Origin: Pseudomonas viridiflava
Lineage (GTDB): Bacteria; Pseudomonadota; Gammaproteobacteria; Pseudomonadales; Pseudomonadaceae
Direction of reading: 5' to 3'
DNA: 64,000 nucleotides
NCBI RefSeq assembly: GCF_900589395.1
Contig: NZ_UUIS01000084.1
Location: 1 to 64,000 of the forward strand
This document shows positions 15,872 to 24,561 of this stretch, piece by piece. Both the position numbers and the translations under genes were made by a program. The notes under the pieces are model-generated. The model saw nothing but the letters and a program-made list of their open reading frames with translations, did not search any database and had not been told where the DNA came from. Every line of letters starts with the position of its first letter. The stretch's first letter is position 1.

Positions 15872-16066
15872 GCCTGATCAGCCTTTGAATCGAAAACCCG
15901 ACTATGAAGCCGGGCGCCAGTTATGGCTTGTAGGCATGTGTCTAGCTGATTTTAATTACCAGAATGCATATAAAGATAAGCAAAAAATGACTTTTGCTGA
16001 TTTTTTACCGCGTGCTAGGGTCATGGGCATTGTGCACCGCGCCATCACCCTGGGAGACCTGAATTC

Positions 16067-18340
16067 ATGAGCTTTACGTCGCTGCATTGGGGCGCCTACC
16101 AGCCGCAGGTGGTCGATGGCCAGTTGCAGGCCATGGTGCCGGTGGCGTGGGACAAGGACCCGTCGCCGATCGGCGCTTCGGTGGTCGACGCCATCACCTC
16201 ACCCACGCGCATCCGGCGCCCGGCCGTGCGCCGCAGCTTCCTGAGCGGTGAAGGTCGCCCCGAGCGGCGCGGTCAGGAACCGTTCGTCGAGGTGAGCTGG
16301 GAGGTGGCGCTGGACCTGGTGGCCGGCGAGCTGCAACGGGTACGCCGCGAGCATGGCAACCAGGCGATTTTCGGCGGCAGCTATGGCTGGGGCAGTGCCG
16401 GGCGTTTTCACCATGCCCAGAGCCAGTTGCACCGCTTCCTCAACACCCAGGGCGGCTATGTGTTCAGCACCGACAGCTACAGCCTGGGCGCCGGGCGGGT
16501 GCTGATGCCGCACATCGTCGGCAACATGGACTGGCTGCTGGCCCGGCACACCTCGTGGAGCAACCTGGCCGGGCATTGCGAGCTGTTCGTGGCCTTCGGC
16601 GGGCTGCCGCACAAGAACGCCCAGACCAGCCCCGGTGGCGCCAGCGATCATTTGCTCAACGAGGCGCTGGAGAACCTGTCGAACGCCGGCGTTGAGTTCG
16701 TCAACGTCAGCCCGTTGCGTGATGACCTGACGGGACCGGTGCACAATGAATGGCTGCCGGTGCGCCCGGGCAGCGACACCGCGCTGATGCTGGCGCTGGC
16801 CTGGGTGCTGGTCACGGAAAACCGCCATGACCAGGCCTTCATCGCGCGCTGCACGGTGGGCTTCGAGCGCTTTGCCCGGTACCTGCTGGGCGAGGCCGAC
16901 GGCCAGCCCAAGACGCCCGAGTGGGCGGCGGCGCTGACCGATATTCCGGCGGCGCAGATCACTGAACTGGCCCGGCGCATGGCCCGTAAACGCACGATGA
17001 TCAACATTGCCTACTCGTTGCAGCGCTCAGTGCATGGCGAGCAACCGTTCTGGATGACCGTGACCCTGGCCGCGTTGCTCGGCCAGATCGGCCTGCCCGG
17101 CGGTGGCTTCGGCCTGGGCTATGGCTGTATGAACAACACCGGCAGCGGGCGCAAGGCGTTTTCCGGGCCGCGCTTTTCCCAGGGCAGCAACAAGGTCAAG
17201 GATTTCATCCCGGTGGCGCGGGTCACCGACATGCTGCTCAACCCCGGTGCGCCGTTCGACTACAACGGCGAGCAGCGGCACTACCCGGACATCCGCCTGG
17301 TGTATTGGGCCGGCGGCAATATCTTTCACCACCACCAGGACCTCAACCGTTTGCTTGAGGCCTGGCAAAAGCCGCAGACCATCGTGGTTCATGAGCAGTA
17401 CTGGACCGCCCAGGCCAAGTACGCCGACATCGTGCTGCCGGCCACCACGTCGCTGGAGCGCAACGACATCGGCAGCGCCGCCTCCGACCGCTTCATGATC
17501 GCCATGCACAAGGCCATCGAGCCGGTGGGCGAGTCGCGTGACGACTACAGCATTTTTGCCGACCTGGCGCAGCGCCTGGGCGTGGCCCAGGACTTTACCG
17601 AAGGCCGCAATGCCGAGGACTGGCTGCGCACGATCTACGAAGAGTCGCGCGGGCGTGCCGGAGAGTTCGATATCGAACTGCCTGACTACGACCGGTTCTG
17701 GCGCGACGGCGTGTTCGAAGTCCAGCGCCCGGTCGAGGACACGGTGCTGCTCAAAACGTTTCGCGAGGACCCCGAGGCGCATCCTTTGACCACACCGTCA
17801 GGGCGCATCGAGCTGTTTTCCGAGCGCATCGCAGGCTTTGGCTATGCCGATTGTCCGGGGCACCCGGTGTGGCTGGCCAAGGCCGCCCCGACCCACGCGT
17901 TGCAGCTGCTCTCCAACCAGCCGCGCACCCGGCTGCACAGCCAGTACGACCATGGCGCCTACAGCCGCGCCTCGAAAATCCAGGGGCGTGAACCACTGAC
18001 CCTCAACCCGCTGGATGCCCAGGCGCGGGGCCTGCGTGACGGCGATGTGGCCAAGGTGTTCAACGAGCGAGGGGCGTTCCTGGCCGGGGTGATCGTGTCC
18101 GACGGCATTCGTCCCGGCGTGGTGCAAATTGCCACCGGCGCCTGGTTCGACCCGTTGGTACGGGGCGAGCCGGGCAGCCTGGAAAAGCACGGCAACCCCA
18201 ATGTCATCACCCATGACATCGGCGCCTCCAGCCTGTCGCAAGGCTGCTCGGCGCAGACTGCCTCGGTGGAGGTGGTGAAGTGGGAAGGTGAACTGCCACC
18301 GATCACGGCGTTCGAGCCGCCGGTGTTCGACACGCTTTGA
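16067..18340 (+). CDS. Molybdopterin-dependent S/N-oxide reductase, BisC-like
   Basis: A 757-residue enzyme of the DMSO-reductase family, type III, like biotin sulfoxide reductase and TMAO reductase. There is no N-terminal Fe-S cysteine motif and no Tat signal, so it is cytoplasmic like BisC. The molybdenum ligand is likely Ser139 in SYSLGAG. The Mo-cofactor-binding sequences LPGGGFGLGYG and the C-terminal molybdopterin-binding domain (NPNVITHDIGASSLSQGC) are present. It likely reduces S-oxides such as biotin or methionine sulfoxide; the exact substrate is inferred. GGGAG lies ten bases upstream of the ATG. It is the first gene of the sulfur region and is convergent with the ACAD-like gene. 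Confidence 0.87.
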   Translation: MSFTSLHWGAYQPQVVDGQLQAMVPVAWDKDPSPIGASVVDAITSPTRIRRPAVRRSFLSGEGRPERRGQEPFVEVSWEVALDLVAGELQRVRREHGNQAIFGGSYGWGSAGRFHHAQSQLHRFLNTQGGYVFSTDSYSLGAGRVLMPHIVGNMDWLLARHTSWSNLAGHCELFVAFGGLPHKNAQTSPGGASDHLLNEALENLSNAGVEFVNVSPLRDDLTGPVHNEWLPVRPGSDTALMLALAWVLVTENRHDQAFIARCTVGFERFARYLLGEADGQPKTPEWAAALTDIPAAQITELARRMARKRTMINIAYSLQRSVHGEQPFWMTVTLAALLGQIGLPGGGFGLGYGCMNNTGSGRKAFSGPRFSQGSNKVKDFIPVARVTDMLLNPGAPFDYNGEQRHYPDIRLVYWAGGNIFHHHQDLNRLLEAWQKPQTIVVHEQYWTAQAKYADIVLPATTSLERNDIGSAASDRFMIAMHKAIEPVGESRDDYSIFADLAQRLGVAQDFTEGRNAEDWLRTIYEESRGRAGEFDIELPDYDRFWRDGVFEVQRPVEDTVLLKTFREDPEAHPLTTPSGRIELFSERIAGFGYADCPGHPVWLAKAAPTHALQLLSNQPRTRLHSQYDHGAYSRASKIQGREPLTLNPLDAQARGLRDGDVAKVFNERGAFLAGVIVSDGIRPGVVQIATGAWFDPLVRGEPGSLEKHGNPNVITHDIGASSLSQGCSAQTASVEVVKWEGELPPITAFEPPVFDTL

Positions 18341-18364
18341 CGCCCTGGCCCGGCCTGGACAACC

Positions 18365-18394
18365 CGGCGCCGCGCGATTGCAGCGGCGCCGTTT
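18365..18394 (+). terminator. Hairpin terminator between convergent genes
   Basis: CGGCGCCGC (18365-18373) pairs with GCGGCGCCG (18383-18391), followed by a short T run. It lies 25 bases past the molybdoenzyme stop and may also serve the convergent ACAD-like gene. Confidence 0.65.
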
Positions 18395-18406
18395 GCCGGT
18401 GATGAG

Positions 18407-19582
18407 TCAGGCAGGGCGGCTGGCAAACACCGCTTTGCCGATGCCTTGCAGCACGGTGTCGTTCTGCGGCGTGTGCACCCGGGCGCACAAGACATTGCGG
18501 TAGTGACGTTGCAACGGGTTGCTGCGCGACAGGCCGGGGTTGCCGCTGGCTTCGATGGCCGCTTCCACGGCGCGCAGGGCGTTGTCGGTGGCCAGGTATT
18601 TGATCTGCGCGGCATGCCGGCTTGGCACCAGGCCCTGGGCGGCGGTGCCCAGCAGGGTCTGGTTAGCGAACAGCAAGGTGTCGATCCGGCCGACCACTTC
18701 CTGAAAGCGCGGCAGGCTTGCCAGCGCAGCGCCCAGGTTGGTTGGTTTGCGCTGTTCCAGCCACGTCACCAGCCAGTCGCGCGCGGCCTGGGCCACGCCG
18801 TCGTAGACCGCCGACAGCAATACCGACATCCAGAGCATGCCGGCCGGGTCCAGTTCGGCGCGTGGCGCACTCCAGGGGCTGACGCTGACGGCGTGCTCCA
18901 GCGGCACCAGCACATCGTCGAAGATCACTTCATGGCTGCTGGTGGCACGCATGCCCAGGTGGTCCCAGTCCTCGACGATGCGAATGCCCGGTGTGTCCTT
19001 GCGCACCAGATAAGTACCCACCAGCGGGTCTTCATCATCGCTGCGGGCCCACACGCCCAGCCAGGTCAGCCCGTGGCTGCCAGTGGAGTAGATCTTGCGC
19101 CCGCTGATGCGCCAGCCCTCGGGCGTGCGCCGGGCGAGGGTCGACGGCAGGCCGCCGCGCGCCGGAGTGCCCAGGTCGGGCTCGACGCGCAGGGCGTTGA
19201 TCAGCGCGCCATCGCGCACCGCCTCGATCGCCACCTGCTGGCGCAGGTGTTCGGGCCACTGGGTGCTGTCTTGCAGGCGGGCATGCTGGATGTACTGCAT
19301 GACCAGCACCAGCGCGGTGGACGGCTCGCCTCTGGCCACGGCGCTGATTACTTGCAGCGCCTGCGCCAGGTCGGCGCCACCGCCGCCCAGTGCCTTTGGC
19401 ACGGTCAGGCCCAGCAGCCCGTGTTCGTGCAGCAGGCGAAAGTTGGCATGCGGAAACTCACCGGTTTCATCGTAGTGTTCGGCCGTGGCGGCCAGTTGGG
19501 CGGTGACGGTGGCCAGCCTGGCGCTGAACGCCTCGGCGGACTCGGGTTCGTCATGGCGCTGACGAAGGCTTGAAAGGCTCAT
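18407..19582 (-). CDS. Acyl-CoA-dehydrogenase-like flavoprotein (SfnB/DszC-type)
   Basis: A 391-residue protein with the acyl-CoA dehydrogenase fold: N-terminal helices, a middle beta domain around 130-230 (GWRISGRKIYSTGSHGLTWLGVWA), and C-terminal helices. In sulfur-scavenging clusters such proteins are usually FMN-dependent monooxygenases of the DszC/SfnB type rather than beta-oxidation enzymes. The neighbours support that: it is the third gene of an operon with an SnaA/DszA-like monooxygenase and a peroxiredoxin. AAGGAA lies eight bases before the ATG. The gap to the peroxiredoxin gene is 36 bases. The substrate is unknown; a thioether or sulfone is a reasonable guess. Confidence 0.82.
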   Translation of the reverse strand: MSLSSLRQRHDEPESAEAFSARLATVTAQLAATAEHYDETGEFPHANFRLLHEHGLLGLTVPKALGGGGADLAQALQVISAVARGEPSTALVLVMQYIQHARLQDSTQWPEHLRQQVAIEAVRDGALINALRVEPDLGTPARGGLPSTLARRTPEGWRISGRKIYSTGSHGLTWLGVWARSDDEDPLVGTYLVRKDTPGIRIVEDWDHLGMRATSSHEVIFDDVLVPLEHAVSVSPWSAPRAELDPAGMLWMSVLLSAVYDGVAQAARDWLVTWLEQRKPTNLGAALASLPRFQEVVGRIDTLLFANQTLLGTAAQGLVPSRHAAQIKYLATDNALRAVEAAIEASGNPGLSRSNPLQRHYRNVLCARVHTPQNDTVLQGIGKAVFASRPA

Positions 19583-19618
19583 GTGCGGTTCCTTGCGCGA
19601 TCAGTGGTGGTAGCGCAT

Positions 19619-20302
19619 TCAGGTCGTTGCGCCAGCCAGTTGTGCGGCCAGTGCCCGCTCGACGGCCTGAAGAATGGGTTCGGCTTCAGTGCGTACCAGC
19701 CAGTCGGGGCTGACCTGGGCGAACACCACGCGGGCGTCGGCATCGAGCACCACCACAGTGGGTTGCGGCAATTCCCAGGTGCCGGTGCCGGTCACTTCGC
19801 CAATGCTGCTGCCCTTGCGCAGCGCCGCCTGGCGCGAGGCCTCATCGAAGCTGTAGAGAATGCCCAGGCGGCGACCCAGTGCGTTGTCCTTGTCGCTGGC
19901 AACCTGCAAACGCAGGCTGTGCTTGTGCTTGATCTCGACCAGGCGCTCCGGCACCTGCGGGCTGATCGCCACCAGCGGCACGCCCAGCGCCTCGAGCGCG
20001 GGCACCAGGTGGCGGTCGTAATGGGGAATGGCGATATTGCACGCCGGGCAGCCGGCAAAACGAAAGAACACCAGTACGGCGGCACCGTTCTGCAGGAGCT
20101 GATCACGGCTTAAGGTGCCGCCCTCGACCTTGAGCAGTTCAAAAGGCTCGATGCGGTCACCGGCCTTGACGAAGCGTTCGGTGTCGGCCGTGTCGACCAG
20201 GTGCTGGCGCTGGTCGATATTGACCTGCAGCGCCTCGGGCGCCCAGTGGGCGACCCGCTCGGCATGCAGGTCGGCCAGTTGTCGGTTCAAGGACAGGCTC
20301 AT
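19619..20302 (-). CDS. Peroxiredoxin-like protein (AhpC/TSA fold) with CPAC motif
   Basis: A 227-residue thioredoxin-fold protein. The active motif is CPAC at Cys85-Cys88 (FFRFAGCPACNI), within a TSA-type frame that includes VAISPQVPERL and a DADARVVFAQV strand. A roughly 70-residue N-terminal extension precedes it. The adjacent CxxC is more like a thiol reductase than a classical peroxiredoxin, so it could reduce a peroxide or a disulfide. Its ATG overlaps the stop of the upstream SnaA-like gene by four bases (ATGA), with GAGGAGG nearby. It may protect or recycle the flavin monooxygenases, which leak peroxide. Confidence 0.82.
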   Translation of the reverse strand: MSLSLNRQLADLHAERVAHWAPEALQVNIDQRQHLVDTADTERFVKAGDRIEPFELLKVEGGTLSRDQLLQNGAAVLVFFRFAGCPACNIAIPHYDRHLVPALEALGVPLVAISPQVPERLVEIKHKHSLRLQVASDKDNALGRRLGILYSFDEASRQAALRKGSSIGEVTGTGTWELPQPTVVVLDADARVVFAQVSPDWLVRTEAEPILQAVERALAAQLAGATT

Positions 20303-21651
20303 GCCACAGCCTCCTCTGGAGTGGGTTGATGCAGGCGCTCGACGCTGTAGCGGTTGGCCGGTACGGGCAGGTCAAAATGCTCGCGCAGGGTCGCGCCGCT
20401 GTACTGGGTACGAAACAGGCCACGCTGCTGGAGGATCGGCACCACTAGCTCGGCGAAGTACTGCAGGCCGTCGGGCAGCACCGAGTTGATGATGAAGCCG
20501 TCGGCCGCGCCTTGCTCGAACCAGGTCTGCACGGCATCGGCCACCTGTTCGGGGGTGCCGACAAAGTCGCGGCGCGGGCGGGAGAAGTACAGCGCGACTT
20601 CACGCAGGGTCAGGTGTTCGTCGCGGGCCAGTTGCTTGATGCGGTCGGAGCCGCCTTTCTGGTTGTTGGCGCCCAGGTCGCCGAGCTGCGGAAAGGGTTC
20701 GTCCAGCGGGTACTGGCTGAAGTCGTGGTCGTTGAACGGTCGGCCCAGGGCGACGATGGCGTCCTCGATGCTGACCAGTTCCACGGCCTGCTGGAACCGT
20801 GCCTCTACCTCGGCTTCATCGCGCCCGACAATCGGGCGGATGCCCGGCAGGATCGACAGGTCCTGCGGGTTGCGACCAAAACCGGCAGCGCGTTGCTTCA
20901 AGTCTTTGGCGTAAGCAATGCCGTCTTCCAGCGACTCGACATGCACGAAGATCGCGTCGGAATATTCGGCAGCGAAGTTGCGCCCGTCGTGGCTGGTGCC
21001 AGCCTGGAACAGCACCGGCTGGCCCTGGCGGGAGCGGGCGATATTCAGCGGGCCCTTGACCTTGAAGAACTCGCCTTGGTGATTGAGCGTGTGCAGTTTG
21101 TCAGGGGCGAAAAACTCGCCGGTCTGTTTGTTGCGGGTAAAGGCGTCGTCTTCCCAGGAATCCCACAGGCCCTTGACCACCGCCACATGCTCCTTGGCAA
21201 TGCGGTAGCGCACCGCATGCGGCGGGTGTTCGGATTTGCCGAAATTGTCGGCGGTGCCGCTGAGCCAGGAGGTGACGATGTTCCAGCCGGCGCGGCCACC
21301 GCTGATGTGGTCCAGGGACGCGAACTGACGCGCCACCTGGAAGGGCTCGGTGTAGCTGACGGTTACGGTGGCCACCAGGCCGATGTGCTCGGTGGTTGCC
21401 GCCAGCGCCGACAGCACAGTCAGCGGCTCGAAGCGGTTGAGGTAATGCGGGCTGGATTTTTCGTGGATATGCAGGCTGTCGGCGATGAATACGAAATCGA
21501 ACTTGGCGTCTTCGGCCAGGCGGGTCTGCTGCTTGTAGAAACCGAAGTTGACGCTGGCATCGGCTTGGGCCTGGGGATGCCGCCATTCGCCCCAGCCATG
21601 CCCGACGCCGTGGACCATGGCACCGAGTTTGAGATGACGTTGCTGGCTCAT
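20299..21651 (-). CDS. Flavin-dependent monooxygenase, NtaA/SnaA/DszA family
   Basis: A 450-residue luciferase-like (LLM class) enzyme using reduced FMN from a separate reductase. Family signatures: AMVHGVGHGWGEWRHP at the start, GFYKQQTRLAEDAKFDFVFIADS, RAGWNIVTS, and PVLFQAGTSHDGRNFAAEYSDAIF further on (partial landmarks). Relatives oxidise organosulfur compounds or aminopolycarboxylates. It opens a three-gene operon with the peroxiredoxin and the DszC-like gene. AAGGAG lies eight bases before the ATG. A conserved motif at 21818-21838, shared with two other promoters of the region, lies about 165 bases upstream. Confidence 0.88.
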   Translation of the reverse strand: MSQQRHLKLGAMVHGVGHGWGEWRHPQAQADASVNFGFYKQQTRLAEDAKFDFVFIADSLHIHEKSSPHYLNRFEPLTVLSALAATTEHIGLVATVTVSYTEPFQVARQFASLDHISGGRAGWNIVTSWLSGTADNFGKSEHPPHAVRYRIAKEHVAVVKGLWDSWEDDAFTRNKQTGEFFAPDKLHTLNHQGEFFKVKGPLNIARSRQGQPVLFQAGTSHDGRNFAAEYSDAIFVHVESLEDGIAYAKDLKQRAAGFGRNPQDLSILPGIRPIVGRDEAEVEARFQQAVELVSIEDAIVALGRPFNDHDFSQYPLDEPFPQLGDLGANNQKGGSDRIKQLARDEHLTLREVALYFSRPRRDFVGTPEQVADAVQTWFEQGAADGFIINSVLPDGLQYFAELVVPILQQRGLFRTQYSGATLREHFDLPVPANRYSVERLHQPTPEEAVA

Positions 21652-21817
21652 GAAACTGCTCCTTGAATGAATCGAGTGATTGCACGCACCGGGCGCCGCT
21701 GTCGTCGAAGCGAGCAGGTAATGGCCAGACGGTACAGCAGGCGATGGGATGACATCCGCCAGGCTGGGGTCTGTCTGGATTGAAGTTATGCCTATAAGAA
21801 CGGGGAGGGAAGGAACG

Positions 21818-21838
21818 ATTGGCTATATGCTAATTATG
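21818..21838 (-). promoter_or_regulatory. Sulfur-region shared motif, site A (upstream of the SnaA-like operon)
   Basis: On the minus strand, toward the SnaA-like gene, it reads ATTAGCATATAGCCAAT. It matches ATTAGCTTATAGCCAAAT at site B (24395-24415) and TTAGGTTATTTCCAAAT at site C (26926-26947). The surrounding 90 bases are strongly AT-rich (TTATTATTATTATTAATAT near 21850). Probable operator; the binding protein is unknown (the local LysR or CysB are candidates). Confidence 0.55.
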
Positions 21839-21967
21839 TATTTATTTGATTATTATTATTATTAATATAATTTTTTGTGATTTAAAGATGGGTGGGAGGG
21901 TGCATGACCTGGGCAGGCAATAACCCGTCGTCGTGGTGCTGCACGGTCGTACAGCAAACACTGGGCT
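21839..21967. other. AT-rich intergenic stretch
   Basis: Between the SnaA-like operon promoter and the REP at 21968. A TTATTATTATTATTAATATAA tract sits at about 21850-21870. No coding frame or hairpin is supported. Confidence 0.4.
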
Positions 21968-22056
21968 GTGGGAGGCGGCTTGCCGGCGAAAAGCCTGTGC
22001 GCTTGATGCATCCGTTGCGCCTTTGCCGCCGTCTTCGCGGGCAAGCCCCCTCCCAC
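21968..22056. repeat. REP pair, GTGGGAGG type
   Basis: GTGGGAGGCGGCTTGCCGGCG at the left and CGCGGGCAAGCCCCCTCCCAC at the right form an inverted pair about 50 bases apart. The spacer differs from that of the GTAGGAGC family, so this is a second REP subfamily. It lies past the rhodanese gene's 3' end. Confidence 0.85.
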
Positions 22057-22129
22057 AGGGGATGTTTTCAAACTCGACACATCAGTCCGTTATTTGTGCT
22101 GGATGAACGCGACTCCCCGTGTACTGAAG

Positions 22130-23713
22130 TCAGATCACATAGAACCCGTGGGTCCCGTCACGGTCCAGTTGTGCCACCAGGCCGTATTCCCAATCCAGGT
22201 ACGCCTGCATCGCTTCACGCGGGGCCTCGGTGCCTTCGTACGGGCGGCGATAGCGGTCGATGCGGGGTGAGGCCAGGTTCGTCTCGCCGTGCTCCAGCGC
22301 CAGACCGGCCTTGACCCAGCTGGCGGTGCCACCCTTGAGCAGAAACACCGGTTTGCCGGTCAGGGCGTGCACCTCGTCCACGGCCAGGCGTGCCAGGCGG
22401 CTGCTGCCACAGGTCAGCACATAGCGCTCGGCGACCGGCACCTTGGCCACCGCGTTTTTCAGGTCGGCCCGCAGGGTCCACCAGGCACCGGGAATGTGCT
22501 GTTTGACGTAGTTGGCGCTGGCAGTGAAATCCAGCACCGCGACACCGCCTTCGGCCTGCCATTGCGCCAGGGTTTCAGGCGCGATTTCCTCGACCTGCGG
22601 CGGGGTGGGGCCGGGTGCGTCCCAGTCGCCCTGCTCGCTGAAGTGCACCGCTTGCAGGCCGTCGAGCACATAGACCTCCCAGCCCAACTGCGCCAGCCAG
22701 GAAGCCGACATGTTGGCGCGCACGCCGTCGTCGTCGGCCAGCACGATGCGGGCCCCGCGCACGCTGGCGAAGTGATCGGTCTCCTGCACCAGCTGGCCGC
22801 CCGGCGTCGAGCGAGCACCCGGCAGGTGGCCGGCGGCGAATTCTTCCGGGGTGCGCACATCGAACAGGTACGTGGTGCGCGTGGTATCGGCCTGCCAGGT
22901 GTGCAGTTCAGTCAGGCTGGCGCGTTGCACGCGGGCCTTGTCGGCGACCCGACGGGCATCGGCGCTGGCGATTTCACGGGTGTCTTCAGTGACCTGGGCA
23001 AAACGCCGGGACTGGCCGTGGTCCAGGGTCTGGCCGGCCAGCAGCCAGCCGATGGTGCCGTTGCGCAGCGCACTGATCGGATTGGGGAGTCCGGCATTGA
23101 CCAGCGACTGGGTGCCGATGATGCTGCGCGTGCGACCGGCGCAATTGACCACGATACGCGTGGCCGGGTCAGGCGCCAGCTCGCGGGCGCGCAACACCAG
23201 CTCGGCGCCGGGCACGCTGATGCCGGTAGGGATGCTCATGGTCTGGTATTCATCGAAGCGGCGGGCATCGAGCACCACCACATCAGCCTTGGCATCAAGC
23301 AGCGCCTTGACCTCTTCGGCGGCCAGCGACGGGGTGTGGCGATGGTGCTCGACCAGTTCGCCAAACGCCTTGCTCGGCACGTTGACGTCGATGAACAGCT
23401 CGCCGCCGGCATCGCGCCAGCCCGCCAGGCCGCCTTCGAGTAATTTCACGTCGACATAGCCCAGCGCCGCGAAGCGCTCCAGGGCCCGTTGCGCCAGGCC
23501 TTCGCCATTGTCATAGACGGTCACCGGCGTGTCCTTGCGCGGGATGCGCGCCAGCACTTCCAGCTCCAGCTTGGACAGCGGGATGTTCACGGCAAACAAC
23601 GGGTGCGATTCGGCGAACGGCGCTTCTTCGCGCACATCGACCAGTGCCAGTTCCTGGCGGTCGAGCAGGGCCTGGCGAATGTCGGTGTAGGAACGGGTGG
23701 CAGAGGTCGTCAT
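22130..23713 (-). CDS. Four-domain rhodanese-like sulfurtransferase
   Basis: A 527-residue protein made of four rhodanese domains in a row (about 5-120, 125-235, 260-375 and 375-500). Only the second (NCAGRTRS) and fourth (TCGSSRLAR) keep the active-site cysteine. The first (YDNGEGLAQ) and third (ADDDGVRAN) have Asp or Asn-rich loops in its place, so catalytic and non-catalytic domains alternate as two tandem double units. It likely transfers persulfide sulfur in the cytoplasm. Its ATG overlaps the end of the thiol dioxygenase gene by four bases, so it probably handles sulfur released by thiol oxidation. Confidence 0.9.
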   Translation of the reverse strand: MTTSATRSYTDIRQALLDRQELALVDVREEAPFAESHPLFAVNIPLSKLELEVLARIPRKDTPVTVYDNGEGLAQRALERFAALGYVDVKLLEGGLAGWRDAGGELFIDVNVPSKAFGELVEHHRHTPSLAAEEVKALLDAKADVVVLDARRFDEYQTMSIPTGISVPGAELVLRARELAPDPATRIVVNCAGRTRSIIGTQSLVNAGLPNPISALRNGTIGWLLAGQTLDHGQSRRFAQVTEDTREIASADARRVADKARVQRASLTELHTWQADTTRTTYLFDVRTPEEFAAGHLPGARSTPGGQLVQETDHFASVRGARIVLADDDGVRANMSASWLAQLGWEVYVLDGLQAVHFSEQGDWDAPGPTPPQVEEIAPETLAQWQAEGGVAVLDFTASANYVKQHIPGAWWTLRADLKNAVAKVPVAERYVLTCGSSRLARLAVDEVHALTGKPVFLLKGGTASWVKAGLALEHGETNLASPRIDRYRRPYEGTEAPREAMQAYLDWEYGLVAQLDRDGTHGFYVI

Positions 23714-24321
23714 TGGGCTTGGCTCGCTTCTTTGGACAGGTCCCAGATGTTGGGCAGAAAGGCATTGGAATAACCGGAGATAAACGGCTTCTCGGTGCCG
23801 TCGGGCAAGTACACCGCGCGGCGCACGGCGCCGATATTGGCGCCGTAGACATGGATGCTGATCGACACCTGGTCGTCGAAGGCGTTGTTGACCTGGTGCA
23901 CATCGTTGCTGCGCGGTGACAGCGCCTCGACCTGGCCCGGTTCCAGACGGATGGCCGGGCCTTCGCGCTCAAGGCGGCCATCGGCGCTGCGGGCAAAGCC
24001 TTGCGAATATTCGGCCCCGCGCAACATGCCGATCAGGCCCCAGACGCGGTGATCGTGAATCGGTGTGCTCTGACCCGGGCCCCAGACAAAACTGACCACT
24101 GAAAAGCGCTGGCGCGAGTCGGCGTGTAGCAGGAACTGTTGGTAGCGGGTCGGGTCTGGCACGGCAAACTCATCGGGCAGCCAGTCGTCATGGCTGACCA
24201 GTTGCGCGAGCAGCTTGCCGCCGCGGTGCAGCAGGTCGCTTTCAGGCGGGTTGCTGTCGATCAGTTCGGCCAGGGCGCCAATGAAGGCCCTGAGTCGTTC
24301 GGGGTGTGGGGTGTGCGGCAT
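23710..24321 (-). CDS. 3-mercaptopropionate / cysteine thiol dioxygenase
   Basis: A 203-residue cupin that adds O2 to a thiol to give a sulfinate. Iron ligands His89, His91 (IHDHRVWG) and His142 (NDVHQV) are visible, as is the Ser155-His157-Tyr159 triad (SISIHVYG). Gln61-Gln62 stand where cysteine dioxygenases have the substrate-binding Arg, which points to 3-mercaptopropionate dioxygenase rather than cysteine dioxygenase. The start at 24321 fits the family's usual numbering; ATGs at 24327 and 24372 are alternatives. It is coupled to the rhodanese gene by a four-base overlap and is divergent from the LysR gene. Confidence 0.88.
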   Translation of the reverse strand: MPHTPHPERLRAFIGALAELIDSNPPESDLLHRGGKLLAQLVSHDDWLPDEFAVPDPTRYQQFLLHADSRQRFSVVSFVWGPGQSTPIHDHRVWGLIGMLRGAEYSQGFARSADGRLEREGPAIRLEPGQVEALSPRSNDVHQVNNAFDDQVSISIHVYGANIGAVRRAVYLPDGTEKPFISGYSNAFLPNIWDLSKEASQAQ

Positions 24322-24394
24322 GTCCATTCCAGGCAGTGGTGAGGCATGGATAGATATAAACATAATAGGCATGGCTAATATGCTATTTTTTCAT

Positions 24395-24415
24395 GATTAG
24401 CTTATAGCCAAATGC
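24395..24415 (+). promoter_or_regulatory. Sulfur-region shared motif, site B (dioxygenase / LysR divergon)
   Basis: Reads ATTAGCTTATAGCCAAATG on the plus strand. It is 146 bases before the LysR ATG and 73 bases before the dioxygenase ATG on the other side. A related half (TAATAGGCATGGCTAATAT) lies at 24363-24381, so the regulator may bind as a multimer. Confidence 0.55.
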
Positions 24416-24561
24416 TCTTTGCCAACCGCTGAAGAGCTTCTGTACGGCATTTTTGCAGACGAAATCCGGCGCTTCGCAGGCTGCACCCGGGCTATCCAGA
24501 AACGCTGAATCGCACTATGCTTTTTGCCTATGTTCCTTTTATGCCTTTATGTGCGGTTCGA

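Noticed and set aside
15930..15990. A fourth copy of the sulfur-region motif before the BisC-like gene (AATTACCAGAATGC)
   Set aside because: Only the last third resembles sites A and B; the similarity is too weak to claim.
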